DNA from: Oceanidesulfovibrio indonesiensis
Lineage (GTDB): Bacteria; Desulfobacterota; Desulfovibrionia; Desulfovibrionales; Desulfovibrionaceae
Assembly (NCBI RefSeq): GCF_007625075.1
Contig: NZ_QMIE01000012.1
Coordinates: 62,001 to 126,000, forward strand
Length of the DNA stretch: 64,000 nucleotides
Direction: 5' to 3'
A program made the translations under genes and the position numbers. The notes under the pieces were generated by a model. That model was not told where the DNA came from. It did no database searches and worked only from the letters and a program-made list of their open reading frames with translations. This document shows, in pieces, positions 55,530 through 64,000 of the stretch (position 1 is the stretch's first letter; every line of letters begins with the position of its first letter).

Positions 55530-56825
55530 ATGTCGAAGCTGGATGTGAAGCCCACCCCCGAGTTCGAGAAAGCACTCGAGATCGGCCGTCCGCCCAACGT
55601 GGCGGCCCTGTTTCCCAACTCCCGCGCGCTCATCGTGAGCGGAAAGGTCGTAGACCGCGCCATGCTCGAAAAGGGCAAGTGCATGACCATCGCGGTCAAC
55701 GGCCGCAGTTCCTTCGTGGTCCGCGGCGCATTGCGCGGGGCACAGCGAGCCAACGCCGCGATCATTCTTGAAATCGCGCGTTCCGAGGGCGGCGCCAATG
55801 CCTATTGCCACGTGAACCTCTGGAACCTGGCGCAGCACGTGAACCAGATCGTCAACGAGCTCGGCCTGACTATTCCAGTGGCTATCCATGCCGACCACTA
55901 CGGCATCAAGAAGCCCGAGGATATGGCCGGCGCCAAGGCCGAGATCCCATCATTGTTCGATTCGGGCGTGACCTCCATCGCAATCGACGCATCGCACATG
56001 CCCGACGACCAGAACCTGTTGGCCAACATCGAATTGCGGGACTACGTGCCGTCCTGGGCCGGGTACGAGACCGAAGTCGGCGAGATCAAGGGCAAGGCCG
56101 GCCTGTCCACGCCGGAAGAAGCGCTGTTCCTCATCCAGGGACTCAACGCCCACGGCATCCATCCGGACTGGATCGCCCTGAACAACGGCACCACCCACGG
56201 GCTGGAGGCCGAAGGCGAAGGCATCCAGGTGGAACTGACCCGCGCGATCCACGATGCGCTCGCGCCCTACAAGGTTTCCGGCGCTCAGCACGGCACCTCG
56301 GGCAACAGCTATGAGCGGCTCAGGCAGATCGCCGAGCAGACCCGCACCACCAAGGCTAACGTGGCCACCGCACTGCAGATGGTCTCCTGGGGCGTGAAGG
56401 TGAACGAGTACGGCAACGCCATGCTCGATGACCAGGGTCGTTTCATCAAGGAGCCCGGCAAAGGCGTGGACGATGAGATTTGGGCCGAGATGGTGGCCTA
56501 CGCGGACAAGCAGGGCTGGTCCGGCGGCAACTACAAGAAGCTCAATCTGCCTTTCGAGTGTCGGCTGCTCGGCCAGCCGCGGGAAGTCCGCGAGCGCATG
56601 GTGCAGGCCGTGGAGGATTTTGTGGCCGCCCTGCTCACGGACGTGTTCCACGCCGACGGCACGGCCGACATCGCATGCAAGCTCATCAACGAAGCTGGCA
56701 GCTTCGACCTCGGCCCCAAGGGTGAGCGGATCGAGGACCCGGCCGAGTGGACCACGGAAAAGATTCGCGCCAGAGCGGCGTCCATGGATGTGGACAAGGG
56801 ACCCGAAGGAGACTTCGACGATTAG
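55530..56825 (+). CDS. fba: class II fructose-bisphosphate aldolase family protein
   Basis: Cleaves fructose 1,6-bisphosphate into two triose phosphates; zinc-dependent. It has 431 residues, longer than E. coli FbaA. The metal-ligand region AIHADHYG is near residue 112, and SIAIDASHMPDDQN and VSGAQHGTSGNSYERL are the further conserved blocks of the fold. It works with the 6-phosphofructokinase call (pfkB) elsewhere in the window. AGGAGAGG precedes the ATG. Other class II aldolases (tagatose) are the alternative. Confidence 0.85.
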   Translation: MSKLDVKPTPEFEKALEIGRPPNVAALFPNSRALIVSGKVVDRAMLEKGKCMTIAVNGRSSFVVRGALRGAQRANAAIILEIARSEGGANAYCHVNLWNLAQHVNQIVNELGLTIPVAIHADHYGIKKPEDMAGAKAEIPSLFDSGVTSIAIDASHMPDDQNLLANIELRDYVPSWAGYETEVGEIKGKAGLSTPEEALFLIQGLNAHGIHPDWIALNNGTTHGLEAEGEGIQVELTRAIHDALAPYKVSGAQHGTSGNSYERLRQIAEQTRTTKANVATALQMVSWGVKVNEYGNAMLDDQGRFIKEPGKGVDDEIWAEMVAYADKQGWSGGNYKKLNLPFECRLLGQPREVRERMVQAVEDFVAALLTDVFHADGTADIACKLINEAGSFDLGPKGERIEDPAEWTTEKIRARAASMDVDKGPEGDFDD

Positions 56826-56880
56826 GATTCAGAAAGTTGCGGCTGGGCGGGCGGTCTGCAGGCTGCTGCGCTCCGCCGTC

Positions 56881-57207
56881 TTGCCGCCGCATACCTGGGC
56901 CGTCGCGGTGGTGGTCTTTCTGGGACTGGCGGTGTGCGTGCTTTCCGCTTCTTCTGTCGCGGCTCAACGGTGTCCTGAGGGCACGTACTGGCGCTCCGGA
57001 CGCTGCCGCGCGGATGAGCCATATCCGTATAATCGGTCCGAGGTGTATCGCCGGCAGCGCTGCCTCGGCCCGTACAACTACTGCGCTGTCCTGTGTCGCC
57101 AGGATTATGTGAATACCGGCGTCAGCGTGTTCCGGCAATGCATGGACCGCTGTCAACGGGAGTATGAATCCTGCGAGGCCAGAGCGTTTTCGATGGACGC
57201 GCAGTGA
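56881..57207 (+). CDS. secreted Cys-rich protein, related to the next gene
   Basis: Residues after the signal sequence (ending SSVAAQ) have the pattern CPEGTYWRSGRCRADEPYP, then eight further Cys in pairs (CLGPYNYCAVLC, CMDRCQREYESC). The next gene has the same CPxGY..GxC start. There is no ATG in frame; TTG at 56881 gives a plausible signal peptide but has no good ribosome-binding site, so the start is uncertain, and translation may be coupled to fba, which ends 56 bp upstream. Probably exported and stabilised by disulfides. Function unknown. Confidence 0.6.
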   Translation: MPPHTWAVAVVVFLGLAVCVLSASSVAAQRCPEGTYWRSGRCRADEPYPYNRSEVYRRQRCLGPYNYCAVLCRQDYVNTGVSVFRQCMDRCQREYESCEARAFSMDAQ

Positions 57208-57230
57208 GGCCGCCAGTCAAAGGAGGAACC

Positions 57231-57602
57231 ATGCGCACCATATGTTCAAGCATGCTGATCGGCGCCTTCGCGCTCTGCCTCGTTTTTGCAGCGAGCGTTT
57301 CGGCCGATGCGTACTATCGCTGTCCGCCGGGCTACAGCTACTATGGCGGGCAGTGCATTCCGAACAACGCTTATCCCAACCCCAGCCCCTGGGGTGGCTA
57401 CGGCGGCGGGTATGGTGGCGGCTATGGCGGCAAGTGGGGGCCGTACGGTCCGCGCGACAAGCATAAGGACCGTTCCGGCTGCTCCGCCTCGCTCCTGGCG
57501 TGCCAGCAACAGTGCGAGGCCATGCGGCCGAGAATGCACCCGCAGAATTATTACCAGTGCCGGCAGACCTGTCAGATGGGATTTGAAGCCTGCGTGTACT
57601 GA
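57231..57602 (+). CDS. secreted Cys/Gly-rich protein
   Basis: A 123-residue exported protein. The signal peptide ends near ASVSADA. The mature part starts YYRCPPGYSYYGGQCIPNN, followed by a Gly/Tyr-rich repeat (GGYGGG three times) and a C-terminal set of Cys in CxxxC-type pairs (CSASLLACQQQC, CRQTCQMGFEAC). It is a probable duplicate of the preceding gene with an inserted Gly-rich segment. AAAGGAGG lies four bases before the ATG. A strong terminator follows. Confidence 0.8.
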   Translation: MRTICSSMLIGAFALCLVFAASVSADAYYRCPPGYSYYGGQCIPNNAYPNPSPWGGYGGGYGGGYGGKWGPYGPRDKHKDRSGCSASLLACQQQCEAMRPRMHPQNYYQCRQTCQMGFEACVY

Positions 57603-57633
57603 TCCATACACACCTGACAGCACAGGAACAGAC

Positions 57634-57670
57634 AACGCCCCCGGAAGAGACCTTCCGGGGGCGTTTCATT
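57634..57670 (+). terminator. rho-independent terminator after the Cys-rich genes
   Basis: AACGCCCCCGGAAG pairs with CTTCCGGGGGCGTT (loop AGAC), followed by TCATTT. It probably ends the aldolase-Cys-rich transcript; the convergent alaS stop lies 90 bp further. Confidence 0.88.
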
Positions 57671-57759
57671 TGCTCGGAGTTTTTGGACTCAGTGCACGGG
57701 CCGGGGAGAGCGCTTCCTGCGTTCTCAGCGGGACAGTACCCCCGGGTAGGTCGGCGAAA

Positions 57760-60417
57760 CTATCCGGCCAGCAACGTCTCCAGCGTCTCGAAGGCAGCGG
57801 CAATTCCGGACGCGTCCGTGCCGCCGGCCTGGGCCAGGTCCGGACGGCCGCCGCCGGAGCCGCCCACTTTCTCGGCCACGGGCTTGATGAGCTGCGGCGC
57901 GGTGAAGCGGTCGTGCAGGTCTTTGGAGACGTAGAGGATAAGCGGCACCTTGCCCTCGTTCTCCGCAACCAGGCAGGCCACGCCGGAGGGCAACTTGGAG
58001 CGCACGTCGTCCATGAGGTCGCGCAGCGCCTTGACATTGGGCGAGTCGACCTTGGCGGTAAGCAGCTTGACGCCGCCGATCTCCCGGAGACCGTCCATGA
58101 TGTCCCCGCCCTTGGCGGAGGCAGCCTTGGCGGCGAGTTTCTCGTTCTCCTTGGTCAGCTTCCGGAGTTCGTCCTGCAGATGCCTGATGCGCTTGACCAC
58201 ATCCTCGGGCGCTGCGCTGCGCAGCTTGAGCGCCCCGGCCACTTCGTTCACGGCGGCGCGCTGCTGCTCGTAGAACTTGAGGGCGTTCCAGCCGGTGGCG
58301 GCCTCGATGCGGCGCACTCCGGCGGCCACGCCGGCCTCGGAGAGGATGACGAACGGGCCGGTCTGGCCGGTGGACTCCAGGTGCGTGCCGCCGCACAACT
58401 CGGTGGAGAAGTCGGGGACAGAGACCACGCGGACCTCGTCCTCGTACTTCTCGCCGAACAGCGCGATGGCGCCCCTGGCCACGGCCTCTTCATAGGAAAG
58501 AGATTCGGTGCACAGCGCCACGTCCGCGAGCACGGCGCGGTTCACTTCGCGCTCCACGGCCGCGGTCTCCTCGGGCGTGAGGGCGGCGATGTGGGTGAAG
58601 TCGAAGCGCAGCCTGTCCGGCCCCACAAGAGAGCCGGCCTGCTTCACATGGTCGCCCAGCACGGTGCGCAGGGCGGAGTGCAGCAGATGGGTGGCGGTGT
58701 GGTTGCGCGCAGTTGCCATGCGGGGGCCTTCCTCCACCACGAGCTCGGCTTCCTGGCCTTCGGCAATCTCGCCATCCTCCACCTCGATGACTTGGGCGGT
58801 GAGGTGCGGGTTGGGCTTCAGCGCATCGCTCACGGCGGCGCGGCCGGAGGGGGTGACCACCGTTCCGGCATCGCCGAGCTGGCCGCCGGACTCGCCATAG
58901 AAGGGCGTGGCCTCGGTGACGAGATAGCCTTTCTGGCCGGTGGCGAGCCGGGGCACGCGGTTGCCGGATTCGTCGAGCAGGGCGGATACTTTGCTTTTTT
59001 CGGCAAGGCGCTCGTATCCGGTGAAGCGAGATCGCACGCCTTCTTCGAGCAGGCTGTGGAACACGGAACCCAGGTCGGTTTCTCCGCTGCCTTTCCATGC
59101 GGCCTTGGCGCGTTTGCGCTGGGCTGCCATGTGCTCTTCGTAGCCCTTCTCGTCCACTGTGAAGCCTTCCCGCTCCGCGATGTCGTTGACGATGTCGATG
59201 GGGAAGCCATAGGTGTCGTAGAGCCTGAAGGCGAATTCGCCGGAGACCACGCGTGCGCCGTTCTCCTCGGCGATGCGTTCCAGCTCCTCGCTCAACATGG
59301 CCAGTCCTTTGTCCAGGGTCAGACTGAAGCGTTCCTCTTCCTCGCGCACGACCTTTTCCATGAAGTCCTTGCGCTCCACGAGTTCCGGAAACGCATCACC
59401 CATTAGGCGAACGACCTCGAAGGCGGTCTTGTGCAGGAAGGGATCACGCAGACCGAGGAGCCGTCCGAAACGGAACGCGCGGCGGATGAGCCGGCGCAGC
59501 ACGTATCCGCGGCCCTCGTTGGAGGGCAGGATGCCGTCGGCGATCATGAAAGCGATGGACCGGCTGTGGTCGGCTATGACGCGATGGGCCGTGCCTGTTT
59601 CGGTCTCCGCATCGTAGGCCACGCCGGAGAGCTTGGCTGTGTAGCCGATGATCTCCTGGAAGAGGTTGATGTCGAAGTTCGAATACACGCCCTGGCACAC
59701 GGCCGCGACGCGTTCCAGGCCCATGCCCGTGTCGATGGAGGGCCGGGGCAGGGGCACGCGCTCGCCGCTTTCCAACTGGTCGTACTGCATGAACACGAGG
59801 TTCCATATTTCCAGGTAGCGGTCGCACTCGCACACGCCGATGCCGCATTCCGGACCGCAGGCCACGTGCTCGCCCTGGTCGTAAAGGATCTCGGAGCAGG
59901 GACCGCAGGGTCCGGTGTCGCCCATGGACCAGAAGTTGTCCTTCTCGCCCAGGCGGTAGATGCGCTCTTTGGGCACGCCGGCCACCTTCTGCCACAGGTC
60001 CGCGGCCTCGTCGTCGTCAGTGTACACCGTGGCGTAAAGCCGTTCGGGGTCGAGACCGAGCTCCTTGGTCAGAAACTCCCAGGCGTAGCCGATGGCTTCC
60101 TCCTTGAAATAATCGCCGAACGAGAAGTTGCCGAGCATTTCGAAGAAGGTGTGGTGGCGCGCGGTGCGGCCCACGTTTTCGAGGTCGTTGTGCTTGCCGC
60201 CCACACGCAGGCATTTCTGCGAAGTGGTGGCGCGCACGTAGTCCCGCTTCTCCTGCCCCAGGAAGAGCTTTTTGAACTGGACCATGCCGGCGTTGGTGAA
60301 GAGCAGGGTGGGGTCATCCTTGGGGATGAGCGGAGCGGACTCCACGATGCTGTGGCCGTGCGCATTGAAATAGTCGAGGAAACGGCGCCGGATCTCGCCT
60401 GCGGTCAGATTGCTCAT
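57760..60417 (-). CDS. alaS: alanyl-tRNA synthetase
   Basis: Charges tRNA-Ala and edits misacylated Ser/Gly. It has 885 residues. The class II core starts [22 protein letters not shown], with motif 2-like [16 protein letters not shown] and SIAFMIADG. The editing domain has the [11 protein letters not shown] zinc histidines and the [15 protein letters not shown] Cys and His. A C-Ala domain ends at GLETLLAG-like residues ([10 protein letters not shown]). It lies downstream of recA on the same strand, the recA-alaS order seen in other bacteria but without recX. A stem-loop sits in its leader. Confidence 0.97.
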   Translation of the reverse strand: MSNLTAGEIRRRFLDYFNAHGHSIVESAPLIPKDDPTLLFTNAGMVQFKKLFLGQEKRDYVRATTSQKCLRVGGKHNDLENVGRTARHHTFFEMLGNFSFGDYFKEEAIGYAWEFLTKELGLDPERLYATVYTDDDEAADLWQKVAGVPKERIYRLGEKDNFWSMGDTGPCGPCSEILYDQGEHVACGPECGIGVCECDRYLEIWNLVFMQYDQLESGERVPLPRPSIDTGMGLERVAAVCQGVYSNFDINLFQEIIGYTAKLSGVAYDAETETGTAHRVIADHSRSIAFMIADGILPSNEGRGYVLRRLIRRAFRFGRLLGLRDPFLHKTAFEVVRLMGDAFPELVERKDFMEKVVREEEERFSLTLDKGLAMLSEELERIAEENGARVVSGEFAFRLYDTYGFPIDIVNDIAEREGFTVDEKGYEEHMAAQRKRAKAAWKGSGETDLGSVFHSLLEEGVRSRFTGYERLAEKSKVSALLDESGNRVPRLATGQKGYLVTEATPFYGESGGQLGDAGTVVTPSGRAAVSDALKPNPHLTAQVIEVEDGEIAEGQEAELVVEEGPRMATARNHTATHLLHSALRTVLGDHVKQAGSLVGPDRLRFDFTHIAALTPEETAAVEREVNRAVLADVALCTESLSYEEAVARGAIALFGEKYEDEVRVVSVPDFSTELCGGTHLESTGQTGPFVILSEAGVAAGVRRIEAATGWNALKFYEQQRAAVNEVAGALKLRSAAPEDVVKRIRHLQDELRKLTKENEKLAAKAASAKGGDIMDGLREIGGVKLLTAKVDSPNVKALRDLMDDVRSKLPSGVACLVAENEGKVPLILYVSKDLHDRFTAPQLIKPVAEKVGGSGGGRPDLAQAGGTDASGIAAAFETLETLLAG

Positions 60418-60428
60418 ACGTTTGGAAC

Positions 60429-60446
60429 GGGACCTCGGTGGGTCCC
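60429..60446 (-). promoter_or_regulatory. stem-loop before alaS
   Basis: GGGACC and GGTCCC form a six-pair stem 12 bases upstream of the alaS ATG. Read on the plus strand it is followed by TTTTGTTTTC and would look like a terminator, but no plus-strand gene ends here. In the alaS transcript it could influence ribosome access. Confidence 0.4.
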
Positions 60447-60555
60447 TTTTGTTTTCTTCGCGTCGGATGCGCGGTTAATATGAATGGCCCGGAGCAGCGC
60501 TCCGCAACGAACTTGTGCGAGCAGGCTGTTGAAATGACTTCTGGAACGGCCGGCC

Positions 60556-61614
<1,059 letters not shown>

Positions 61615-62018
61615 GAGGACGTCCTCCGAAAAAAAATGTATGGCTGAGGATTCCGGGCCGAATCGCCCGGGTGGACAAGGCTGTATCAGAACGCGGCAAC
61701 GGGGGCAAATGGTCACCCGGAGAGGGCCATAAACATAAATTCAATACATGCCTGGAGCGAGTCCAGAGCTGCTTGGGCCCCAGGCCGGAACGCGCCAGGA
61801 TCAAGCCAGGGTGCGCAGTGGCCGGGGAGGCAGTTTGAGCCAGCGATGTTCATTGCTGGAAACAGGAAATATTTCCATGTTTTTTCCGGCGCATATGGAT
61901 GGGCAGCCCTGGATGCCCTTGAAGAAGCCTGCTGCTCGGCTGAAGGCTGTTGCTGTGCGGCGCTGCGGATTCGACGGCAGGGTCGGAACCCCTGGTCGAC
62001 GTACCTTCGCCGGCTTTC
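61615..62018. other. 404-bp non-coding region upstream of recA
   Basis: It should contain the recA promoter. I could not identify a confident -35/-10 pair or an E. coli-like SOS box. It converges with nothing; the SPOR gene ends at its far side on the same strand. Confidence 0.55.
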
Positions 62019-62768
62019 CTATTCAGGCGCGGACACCGTGCTTTTTTTCAGCAAATGGTTTGAGATGACCACAACATAGCAGGCGCTGTTCGTTTCTTCA
62101 GCGTACTCCTTGGCGCGTGCGGCCGCGTCCTCCAACCTCTCGAACACGCCGATATGGACCACGTTCCAGACCGTCTCGTCGTCTCGGGACATGCGCCGCA
62201 CCACGCCGGCATCCAGGCCTTGGGCGGAAAGGCCTGCTGCATGACGCAAAGCGTTTTCCTCGGACTCGAAGGCAGCAACCTGCACGAAGAACCGCGCCTC
62301 CTCCACGGACAACCCCGACATGGTTCCCGGCTCAACGATTTCAGGGGTTACGCCCTCGGTCGATTGAAAACTCCTCGCGGCTTCCAGAGCGCTGGCGATG
62401 TTTTCGAAAATATCCAGTCGCACCGCGTGCCAGAGTGCTCCGGATTCGTCAGCCATGGTCAGGATGTAGGGGGTATAGCCGCGACTGGCGAGGCCGGCGG
62501 CCATCTCGCGGGCAGAGCCGATATCCCGCATCATGGTCACCTGTACTGCATACTCGCGGGCCTGCGTGGCGGGCGAGCCGTCCGGCAGGAGAGCGACCGT
62601 GTCCTGCGACCAGTCGATAGCCGGCGTTTCATCGCCGTTTATTCTGCCCAGGGCTGTGTTTGCAAAAATGCAACACAGCATCAGCGCCGCCACGAGCGTG
62701 GTGGGCAGCACGGGGCCGGGGGCTGGCAGAAACCTGCGGCTTCGGGTATGCGTGTGGTTCACGAGCAT
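62019..62768 (-). CDS. exported protein with two SPOR domains
   Basis: A 249-residue protein with an N-terminal membrane/signal segment (about 22-41) and two SPOR repeats (about 70-140, YAVQVTMMRDIGSAREMAAGL; and 155-235, FFVQVAAFESEENALRHAAGL). SPOR domains bind denuded peptidoglycan strands, often at division sites. The start codon has no clear ribosome-binding site, so an alternative start is possible. Confidence 0.8.
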   Translation of the reverse strand: MLVNHTHTRSRRFLPAPGPVLPTTLVAALMLCCIFANTALGRINGDETPAIDWSQDTVALLPDGSPATQAREYAVQVTMMRDIGSAREMAAGLASRGYTPYILTMADESGALWHAVRLDIFENIASALEAARSFQSTEGVTPEIVEPGTMSGLSVEEARFFVQVAAFESEENALRHAAGLSAQGLDAGVVRRMSRDDETVWNVVHIGVFERLEDAAARAKEYAEETNSACYVVVISNHLLKKSTVSAPE

Positions 62769-62963
62769 CGATAATCATTGACATGACTTGGAGCGCTTCG
62801 TCGTAGACTCTGAGCTCCCGCGGCATCTGTTGTTCGGCTCAGCCGGGGCATGGCCGCGCGTATAATTAGGGAGTGAAAATACAAGAAATTTCTCCTCCCA
62901 GTCATAAAAGAACTACAGGAAAATGCAAGAGGCCCGTCTGGTTCGGGCCAAGGAGTCTCAGCC

Positions 62964-63383
62964 ATGCCGCAGATCGACTGGACCCCGGACATGCACATCG
63001 GCGTTGCCGAGATCGACGCCCAGCACGAGAAGCTCACCGGGATGATCAATGCCCTGTGCTACGCCTACATGGATGGCAAGGAGCGCGAAGTGCTCTCGCC
63101 TATCATCAACGAGCTGCACGACTACGCGCACTATCACTTCACCACCGAAGAAAAATACATGAAGCAACTCGGCGAGCGGTATGATTTCATTGAGCAGCAC
63201 CGCGCCAAACATGGCGAATTTTTCAGCACGGTCATCGATTTTCTCCTGCGGTACGTGAGTGGGGAAGATACTGAACTCACGCCGGAACTTCTGGATTACC
63301 TCACGGACTGGTGGCGCGACCACATCATGGGCGTGGACCAGGGCCTCGGGGAGGTCATCCGGCGGGTGGAGTCCGGGGAGTGA
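62964..63383 (+). CDS. bacteriohemerythrin
   Basis: A 139-residue four-helix di-iron oxygen-binding protein. The ligands are in place: His21 (IDAQHEKL), His58 with Glu62 (HFTTEE), the HRAKH pair His79/His83, and His120 with Asp125 (WWRDHIMGVD). Stand-alone hemerythrins are abundant in Desulfovibrio and thought to store or scavenge oxygen. A TATAAT about 100 bp upstream (near 62855) may be its -10 box, though a good -35 was not found. An imperfect ribosome-binding site (CCAAGGAG) precedes the ATG. Confidence 0.92.
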   Translation: MPQIDWTPDMHIGVAEIDAQHEKLTGMINALCYAYMDGKEREVLSPIINELHDYAHYHFTTEEKYMKQLGERYDFIEQHRAKHGEFFSTVIDFLLRYVSGEDTELTPELLDYLTDWWRDHIMGVDQGLGEVIRRVESGE

Positions 63384-63398
63384 CGCAGGAGCATTTTC

Positions 63399-63439
63399 CA
63401 CGAAAGCGCTCCGCATCCCGCGAAACAGGCGCTTTCGTG
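63399..63439. other. 11-bp inverted repeat between hemerythrin and asd
   Basis: CACGAAAGCGC at 63399 pairs exactly with GCGCTTTCGTG at 63429 across 19 bases. There is no U-run. It may be a weak terminator, an mRNA stabilising hairpin or an operator of the asd gene, which starts 77 bp further on. Confidence 0.5.
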
Positions 63440-63515
63440 CGGCCCGACCTCTTGCCCAAGGTCGGGGTATCTGTCACAGTGCGTGCTTTCGATATCAAGT
63501 GTAAGGAGTGAGACA

Positions 63516-64000
63516 ATGGCCAGCCGAGAGATTGTCGTGGCGGTTGCCGGCGCAACAGGCGCCGTGGGACGTGAAATGCTCAAGATACTGGAGGAACGCT
63601 CGTTCCCGGCCAAGGAGATTCGTCCCCTGGCTTCGGCGCGTTCCGCAGGCACCGCGGTGGAATACGCCGGGGGCGAGCTCACCGTGCAGGAGCTCACCGA
63701 AGATTCTTTTAAGGGCGTGGATATCGCGCTGTTCTCCGCAGGCGGTTCCGTGTCCGAGAAATTCGCGCCCATCGCCGCACAGTCCGGTTGCGTCGTGGTG
63801 GACAATTCGAGCGCCTGGCGCATGGATGGCCGCGCCCCCCTCGTCGTGCCCGAAGTCAACCCGCACGACCTGGACAAGCACATGGGCATCATCGCCAACC
63901 CCAACTGCTCCACCATCCAGATGGTCGTGGTGCTCAAGCCCCTGCACGACGCGGCCACCATCAAACGTGTGGTTGTCTCCACGTATCAGGCCGTGTCCGG
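63516..64000 (+). CDS. asd: aspartate-semialdehyde dehydrogenase, 5' part
   Basis: Reduces aspartyl phosphate to aspartate semialdehyde for lysine, threonine and methionine, feeding hom in this window. 161 codons are present before the window edge. The NADP-binding GATGAVGREML is near 12-22, the phosphate-site SAGGSVSEKFAP follows, and catalytic Cys131 is in NPNCSTIQM. AAGGAG lies seven bases before the ATG. Confidence 0.95.
   Translation, partial: MASREIVVAVAGATGAVGREMLKILEERSFPAKEIRPLASARSAGTAVEYAGGELTVQELTEDSFKGVDIALFSAGGSVSEKFAPIAAQSGCVVVDNSSAWRMDGRAPLVVPEVNPHDLDKHMGIIANPNCSTIQMVVVLKPLHDAATIKRVVVSTYQAVS

Noticed and set aside
57286-59406. Long antisense open frame (706 codons) running from the Cys-rich gene through alaS
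   Set aside because: It lies opposite alaS in a GC-rich gene where the complementary frame is rarely interrupted; no family resemblance or ribosome-binding site.
60429-60446. Reading the stem-loop as a plus-strand terminator
   Set aside because: There is no plus-strand gene upstream; recA and alaS are on the minus strand, so it is better treated as an alaS leader stem-loop.
61615-61740. LexA/SOS box upstream of recA
   Set aside because: CTGATACAG at 61682-61690 is reminiscent of part of a box but does not form the two-arm CTG-N10-CAG pattern, so no site is called.

Overview
The window is about 62% GC chromosomal DNA from what looks like a sulfate-reducing deltaproteobacterium of the Desulfovibrio type. 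This is inferred from the small assimilatory-type sulfite reductase, the electron-bifurcating NfnAB pair, the free-standing bacteriohemerythrin, and a proposed-homoserine-kinase gene beside hom. I saw no rRNA, tRNA or CRISPR array. Nearly all of the DNA is ordinary chromosome; the accessory parts are small.

Layout. 1-12.3 kb (minus strand) is a translation and envelope block: rpsB-tsf-pyrH-frr-uppS-cdsA-dxr-rseP, preceded by RNase J-acyltransferase and an EF-G paralogue. 12.3-15.4 kb holds a repeat-bearing gap and three minus-strand genes (TraB/GumN lipoprotein, a cyclic-nucleotide-binding protein, an SDR). 15.4-24 kb (mostly plus) has a large M16C peptidase, a DUF362 protein, an M1-like peptidase, a ChaN-like protein and an outer-membrane barrel. 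24-27 kb has pfkB facing a DksA-like zinc-finger protein, a Nif11-like 62-residue protein and the small sulfite reductase. 26.7-31.9 kb (minus) runs aminotransferase-hom-ApgM-like-thioesterase-amidohydrolase. 32-34.4 kb is groESL under a CIRCE operator.

The accessory DNA starts after groEL, with an AT-rich single gene (34.4-35.3 kb) encoding a HEPN-like protein. It is followed by a sensor-MFS fusion with an unknown partner gene. At 40.4-44.8 kb lies a patch of small orphan genes around a divergent LexA/CI-type repressor and excisionase-like pair, probably a phage or integrative-element remnant. 44.8-50 kb carries a FetB-like permease, an orphan periplasmic binding protein and a hybrid histidine kinase. 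50-54.3 kb has PhoH2 and nfnAB.

54.4-64 kb contains an unknown protein, a repeat cluster, class II fructose-bisphosphate aldolase, two related secreted Cys-rich proteins, alaS, recA, a SPOR protein, bacteriohemerythrin and the 5' part of asd.

Most notable: a 125-bp element with terminal inverted repeats present twice (12434 and 55169); the HEPN-like AT-rich gene with its own promoter; the Nif11-like orphan beside a sulfite reductase; an EF-G paralogue without the catalytic histidine; and a two-sensor MFS fusion. Several starts were reset from ribosome-binding sites, including CTG for uppS and TTG for pfkB and the DksA-like gene. None of the function calls was checked by database search.
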